Positions 58,322 through 64,000 of a stretch of DNA of 64,000 nt are shown here, one piece after another. Below the pieces are notes generated by a model. The model was not told the DNA's origin, did no database searches, and was given only the letters and a program-made list of their open reading frames with translations. This DNA comes from Podospora bellae-mahoneyi (taxonomy: Eukaryota > Ascomycota > Sordariomycetes > Sordariales > Podosporaceae): NCBI RefSeq assembly GCF_035222275.1, contig NC_085881.1, positions 5,048,282 through 5,112,281 on the forward strand, read 5' to 3'. The position numbers and the translations under genes were made by a program. Numbering within the stretch: position 1 is the first letter of the stretch; every line of letters starts with the position of its first letter.

Positions 58322-60454
58322 AGCTTAGCCAGTCATGGCACCAGCTATTTACCTTTGGCTCGGACGATACTTTAACGCTCCAGCAGACCAAAACCAACCT
58401 CTTCCAGAACCAGCGTTATACCGTACGACAGGAACGACTCCGGTACTTAGCCAGCCTTGATATTGAGGGCCGTTTCCGTCAGATGCTTAATAACCCTGAT
58501 GCTGGTTTTAAAGGCAACCAGCGCGAGGTGTTAACTTCTGTCGTACGAGGGTTTAGCCCAATCCTTTATATTGCCGGGACAGGGAGTGGAAAAAGTATTA
58601 TCTTTCTACTCCGGCCTATTGTACGAAGGATGGGGTTACTATTGTTATTTCCCCTTTTGTGGCACTACAAGAGGATATGGCTCGGCGTTGCAAAGAACTA
58701 GGGATTGGTTGTACGATCTGGAGCTCTAAAGAGGTTTCGGTTAACCAGGTTATTCTTGTAACGCCAGAGGCCTTTCATACTCAAACGTTTAAGACCTTCG
58801 TCAATAGGCTTAACGTACGACAACAGCTTGACCGGATTATCTTTGACGAGTGCCACACTATTTTAGACTCGTCGTACGAATTTCGACCACTCCTCCGGCA
58901 AATCGGCCAACATATAGCTTTAATCGGGACACAACTAGTCTTCCTAACAGCTACCCTCCCACCTCGGGACCTACTAGGGTTTTACAAGAGTTTATATCTT
59001 GATTCGCAAAAGGTGGCTATCGTACGGTCTATTACATCCCGGTCGAATATCAAGTACTCTGTGGTTGAGTGTGGAGATCAAGAGGCCGTCCTCCGAGCCC
59101 TCAGCTGGCAAGTCAAGTCTATCGGTGACCGTGATCCTCGTACGAGGGTTATTATTTATTCCCCCCTCGATCGATTTTTCTAAAGCTATCTCACACCTAC
59201 TTAAGTGTCCGGTATACTATAGTAGTGTGGAAGATAGTATCCAGAAGAGTGAGATCGTACGAGGGTGGATGAAAAGCGGTGGTGCCATTGTGGCAACGTC
59301 TGCTCTAGGTGCTGGTATTGATATTCCAGACGTACGATATGTTTTCCATGCCGGGCTTCCAAGGACATTGAGGGACTTTGTTCAGGAAAGCGGACGAGCC
59401 GGGAGAGACGGAGTAAAGGCCGAATCGGTGATTTTTTTTTATGAAGAATCGTACGGCTGGAAGGTCAATTACCGGAGCTGTGGATTTAGCATCACTGGAG
59501 ATGGAGCATTTCGTACGAGATAGTAACCTATGTTATAGGATTGTTCTTTCCCGGGTAATGGACGGGCGGATGGATAGAGCCGGGTGTGAGGAGGGCGAGG
59601 AGTTATGTGGGTTATGTGAAGAGCGGTTTTCTGGTGTAGCTCGTACGGAGTTTTGCCGGGTAGAGGAGGAGGGCTATAGGTCGTATCGTACGGTGACCCC
59701 GGAGGCTATGGATAAGGGGGCTTTCGACATGGCTGTCAATGAAGAAGAGCAACGGCAGGTTGTTATAAAAGAGCGGGAAAGGAGGAAGGATATTGTACGA
59801 GACATGGAGGTTATGACGAAAGCGTTTTTATGGTTACGGGTACACTGTGTGGTTTGCTTTTTGGAGTGTGCCGAGTCTGGAGAGGAATACGTACGGCACG
59901 AATTCCAGCAATCATCGGCTTGCAGATTTTACGGGGTCGTACGAAATACTCCGCAACCATCTAAACTTCCTAGTGGATTAGAAAAGCCATATATATTGGA
60001 GGGTTTACTTAAGGATGAACGGGCTTGGAAAAAAAGCGTGGAGTTAGGCGATTGGCTTTTGAGGGTTAGAGGTTTAAGTTTAAGTACCGTACGAAAGCTA
60101 AACGGGGGTTTCCAGGGATGTGATGAGTGTGGGGTTCCCAAAAAGTTTTGCGGGCGGTGGGAACCGTTAAGGGAAGATGAGGGTTCGTTCTATAAGTCTG
60201 GGAGAGACTGTTCGTACGGGATAAAATTAATAATGGGGTTAGTTATAGCTCAAAAAAGGGGGTTGGGTTGGTTTGAGGAGGATATTGAGGCACGTTGTTG
60301 GAAGTACGGAGTTACATTGGATAAGAAGGTGGCGGTAGTACGCCGGTTACTCGTACGGGTAAAAGTATCGGATATTGAGTGTTCTGTAATGGCATTGGTT
60401 TGGGTTAGGGTGTGGGAGGAACTTCGTACGAGATATTCAAAGTTGATAGAGTAA
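58288..60454 (+). CDS. RecQ-type DNA helicase region of the long gene
   Basis: It has the helicase motifs in order across four overlapping frames: motif I (Walker A) AGTGSGKS near 58580, SPFVALQEDM (Ia) near 58650, motif II DECH near 58848, motif III LTATLPP near 58958, then ALGAGIDIPDVR (V) and QESGRAGRDG (VI) near 59390. A Cys-rich segment like the RecQ zinc region follows (CEEGEELCGLC), then a long tail with several CxxC pairs (CVVCFLEC, CDECG). The frame breaks lie at a G run near 58633, a 6-C run at 59161-59166 (unit 2 has 5) and a 9-T run at 59432-59440 (unit 2 has 8). An ATP-driven 3'-5' helicase is expected if the breaks are not real. It is similar in type to telomere-linked fungal RecQ helicases. 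Confidence 0.75.
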
Positions 60455-63400
60455 TTGTATTTTTTTTTTTTTTTTTTAGAAATATATATATTTTAAAAAT
60501 TTAAAAACTAAAAATAAAAATATATATTATTAATTATATATTAAAATAAAAAGAATAATAATAGCTTTATATATATTAAAAAAAGTAATAAAATAATATA
60601 GAAAAATATAGAAAATATATAACCGCTAAATATATAAATATTTGCTAAAATATATTAACGTTAAAAATAATAAAAATATATAAGTAAAAAGGTATTTAAA
60701 TAGTTGAATAAAATAATAAAGCGTTTAAACCGTTATATACAAATAAAAAAGGGCCCGAAGTTTTATATATATATATAAAAGGGCCGAATTAATATATATA
60801 TATAAAGGTACCCGAATTAAAATATAAATAATAGGTAATTAAACAATTATATATATATAAAAAATATTTAAAAAAGCTTTATATATATAAAAAAAAAGTA
60901 TTTAAGTGATATATAAATATAAAAAGTTATTTAACCGTTATAAGTAAAGTAAAACTAAAATTATTTAATATATATAAAAAGAAAAGAGTAGCCGAAGTAT
61001 TATTTATAAATTAAAAAAATAATAATTATAAAATATAAAAGGAAAAGTAATTAAATTATTATATATTAATAAAAATAATTAAAATACTATATATATATAA
61101 ATTAAATAACCGAATTACTATATATATTAATAAAGATAACCGAACCGCTAAATATATATAAAAAGAAAATATAGTTATAATATATAAATAAAAAAAATTC
61201 AATTTCTATTTATATATATAAAAGGCGCCCGAACCGCTATATATTATAGAAAGAAAGAATGAAACCGGTATATATATATATAGAGGCGGCCGAACCGCTA
61301 TATATTATATAATAATAATTAAAGCGGTATATAAATATATTAAGGCGCCCGAACCGCTATATACTATATAAAAAAATAATTAAACCGATATATATATATA
61401 TAAAGACGCCCGAACCGCTATGTACTATGTAAAAAATAATAATTAAAGCGGTATATATATATATAGAGGGTTATAATATAAAAAAAAAAAACCGGTATAT
61501 ATATATATAGACGCGCCCGAATAGTTATATACTATATAAAAAAAATAATTAAACCGGTATATATATATAAAAGGCGTCCGAACCGCTATATATAATATTA
61601 AAAAATAGCCCAACCGCTATATATATAGAGAGGCGTACGAACCGCTATATACGATATAAAGAAAATAATTAAACCGGTATATATATATATAGAAGGTTAT
61701 ACTATATAAAAAAAATTAAAACCAGTATATATAGATATAGAGGCGGCCGAACCGCTATATACTATGTAAAAGAAAATAATTAAACCGGTATATATATATA
61801 TAGAGGCGCCCGAACCGCTATATACTATGTAAAAAGAAATAATTAAACCGGTATATATATATATAGAGGATTATACTATAAAAATAATTAAACCGGTATA
61901 TATAGATATAGAGGCGGCCGAACCGCTATATACTATGTAAAAGAAAATAATTAAACCGGTATATATATATATATAGAGGCGCCCGAACCGCTATATACTA
62001 TGTAAAGATAATAATTAAACCGGTATATATATATATAGAGGATTATACTATAAAAAATAATTAAACCGGTATATATATATATAGAGGATTATACTATAAA
62101 AGAAAATATAGACCGGTATATATAAATATAAAGGCGCCCGAACCGATATATACTATATAAAAGAATAGTTAAACCGGTATATATAAAAATAAAAGGCCGT
62201 AAGAACGGCTATATATAAAATAAAATAACCGTACGAACCGCTATATATATATTAAAAAAAAGCGCCCGAACCGCTATGTACTATTTAAAAAAAAGGCGAA
62301 CCGGTATATATAGATAAAAAGCGGCCGAACCGCTAAATATAATATAGACGAATTACCGAATTACTATATATAAATAAAAGAGCGTCCGAAACGCTATATA
62401 CTATATAAAAAGAATAGCCGAACTAATATATATATATAAAAAAGAGCGCCCGAACCGCTATATATTATATAAAGGTATAGCCGAACCGGTATATATATAT
62501 AAAAGGTGCCCGAACCGCTATGTACGATGTAAAAATAGCTAAACCGCTATATATATATATATAGAGGCGCCCGAACCGCTATGTACGATGTAAAGAAATA
62601 GCTAAACCGCTATATATATATAGAGAGGGCCCGAACCGCTATATACGATATAAAGAAATAGCCGAACCGCTATATATATAGAGAGGCGCCCGAACCGCTA
62701 TGTACTATGTAAAAAAAGAATTGAACCGGTATATATATATATATATAGAGGCGCCCGAGCCGCTATATACTATGTAAAATAAAAAATTAAAGCGGTATAT
62801 ATATATATAGGCGCCCGAACCGCTATATACTATGTAAAAAAAGTAATTAAATTAGTATATATATATAGAGGCGCCCGAACTGCTATATACTATATAAAAA
62901 AAGATGAAAGCGGTATATATATATATAGAGACGCCCGAACCGCTATATACTATATAAAGAAATAGCCGAACCGCTATATAAATGTAAAGGCGCCCGAACC
63001 GCTATATACGATGTAAAAAAAATAGTTAAACCGCTGTATATATATAGAGAGGCGCCCGAACCGCTATATACGATGTAAAGAAATAGCTAAACCGCTATAT
63101 ATATATAGAGGCGCCCGAACCGTTATATAGTATATAAAAAAATAATTTAACCGCGATATATATAAAAAAAGGTTCCCGTAGTATTATATACTATATAAGA
63201 AAGTAGCTAAATCGGTATATATATAAATCAAACGCTTTAAGAACGGCTATATAAAAGTAAGATGAGCGTACGAACCGCTATATATATATTAAAAAGGCGC
63301 CCGAACCGCTATGTACTTTTTAAAAAAAAAGCTGAACCGGTATATATAAAGAAGAAAGCGGCCGAACCGCTATATATAATATAAACGAATAACCGAAGTA

Positions 63401-64000
63401 ATATATATATATAAGAAAGGGGTTAAACCGCTATATATATTATAGACGAATAACCGAAGTAATATATATATATAAAAGAGCGCCGGAATCGCTATATACT
63501 ATATATAAAAATAGCCGAATTAGTATATATATATAGAAAGGCGTCCGAACCGCTATATATATATGGAGGCGCCCGAACCGCTATGTACGATATAAAGAAA
63601 TAGCCGAACCGCTATATATAGAGAGGCGGCCGAACCGCTATGTACGATGTAAAGAAAAAGAAATTAAAGCGGTATATATATATATAAAAAAGCGCCCGAA
63701 CCGCTATATATTATAGAAAAAACCGAAATTAAAAAAGAAATTATATATATATATATACAGAGGGCCCGAACCGCTATATATTATGTAAAAAATAATTAAA
63801 GCGGTATATATATATATATAGAGGCCCGAACCGCTATATATTATGTAAAAAAATAATTAAACCGGTATATATATATATAGAGGGGCCCGAACCCGCTATG
63901 TACGATGTAAAAAAATAGCTAAACCGCTATATATATATAGTAGAGGCGCCCGAACCGCTATGTACGATGTAAAAGAAATAGCTTAACCGCTATATATATG
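60455..64000 (+). repeat. Poly-T tract and AT-rich minisatellite of unit 4
   Basis: A T run (about 60460-60478) leads to about 3.5 kb of repeats to the window end. The basic unit is about 60-70 bp: CCGGTATATATATATAGAGG, then CGCCCGAACCGCTATATACT, then ATGTAAAAAAATAATTAAA. CCG, CGG and GGCGCC islands alternate with TA runs, and CA is nearly absent. I find no genes and no TTAGGG tracts. The region equals 48774-50450 at its start and then continues beyond the point where unit 2 is cut. Confidence 0.85.

Larger units (their letters stand above)
52127..64000 (+). mobile_element. Helicase-type repeat element, unit 4 (youngest, not RIPed, runs off the window)
   Basis: It starts CTATCAGTAATTCTCCG inside array B of unit 3, with its palindrome at 52146-52162. 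Then come array A (52230-54120), the DUF3716-like gene (54190-54708, minus), array B (54785-55640), the long gene series (55752-60454, plus), poly-T and the minisatellite to the window end. CA and TG are frequent in the genes, so this unit escaped RIP. The pattern resembles the telomere-linked RecQ helicase regions known in several fungi. No telomere repeat is seen in the window. Confidence 0.8.

Noticed and set aside
55752-60454. Starship (DUF3435) captain or Helitron
   Set aside because: The captain motifs are not recognised and no Rep/Pif1 domains are seen. The helicase is RecQ-like (DECH, QESGRAGRDG) and the recombinase-like motifs differ.
60455-64000. Telomere at the right edge
   Set aside because: No TTAGGG or CCCTAA runs are present; the sequence is an AT/CCGG minisatellite and is cut by the window edge.

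Overview
The window looks like a nuclear chromosome segment of a filamentous ascomycete (Pezizomycotina). Three things point there: genes with short 43-72 nt introns and GTAAGT/GTATGT-type donors, typical mould gene families (nitrate transporter, HET-domain protein, lipase, GRDP-like protein), and large blocks almost free of CpA and TpG, the signature of repeat-induced point mutation (RIP, CpA to TpA on both strands). I cannot name the species.

Layout. (1) 1-14.3 kb: two related Ty3/gypsy chromoviruses on the minus strand, tandem and sharing one LTR (6958-7352). Both are RIP-mutated; the second carries two tRNA-like sequences in its 3' region and an un-RIPed solo LTR inserted in its gag. (2) 14.3-15.1 kb: AT-rich DNA and the 3' end of a pogo/Fot1-type transposase. 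(3) 15.1-36.7 kb: a normal-composition gene island with an RS-rich coiled-coil protein, a nitrate transporter with GATA and NirA-like sites upstream, a decayed beta-lactamase-like gene, a HET-domain gene, a multi-exon membrane protein with a Cys-rich tail, a GRDP-like protein, a class 3 lipase-like gene with one apparent frameshift, a ZZ zinc-finger protein with a possible papain-like pair of motifs and a Gly/Cys tail, and a membrane-associated unknown. (4) 36.8-64.0 kb: head-to-tail units of one large element, reaching the window edge.

The right-hand element is the most unusual part. From left to right a full unit has a fixed left end with a 17-bp palindrome 19 bp inside it, a ~200-bp tandem array, a minus-strand two-exon DUF3716-like gene, a second tandem array, a plus-strand reading-frame series that reads OrsD-like C2H2 zinc fingers, then a tyrosine-recombinase-like region, then a RecQ-type helicase, and finally a poly-T tract and a long AT-rich minisatellite. 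Five left ends are visible (36831, 36998, 41891, 50451, 52127). Every unit keeps its left end and is cut at a different point on the right by the next unit. The three inner full-type units are heavily RIPed, while the last (52.1-60.5 kb) is not. The palindrome CGTACG recurs about every 140 bp through the helicase series in all three reading phases, which suggests selection at the DNA level. The geometry is what telomere-proximal addition of elements would leave, but nested insertion is not excluded because the sequence stops at 64 kb.

Coordinates of exons were worked out by eye from splice signals and frame continuity. All family assignments are from motif recognition, without database searches.
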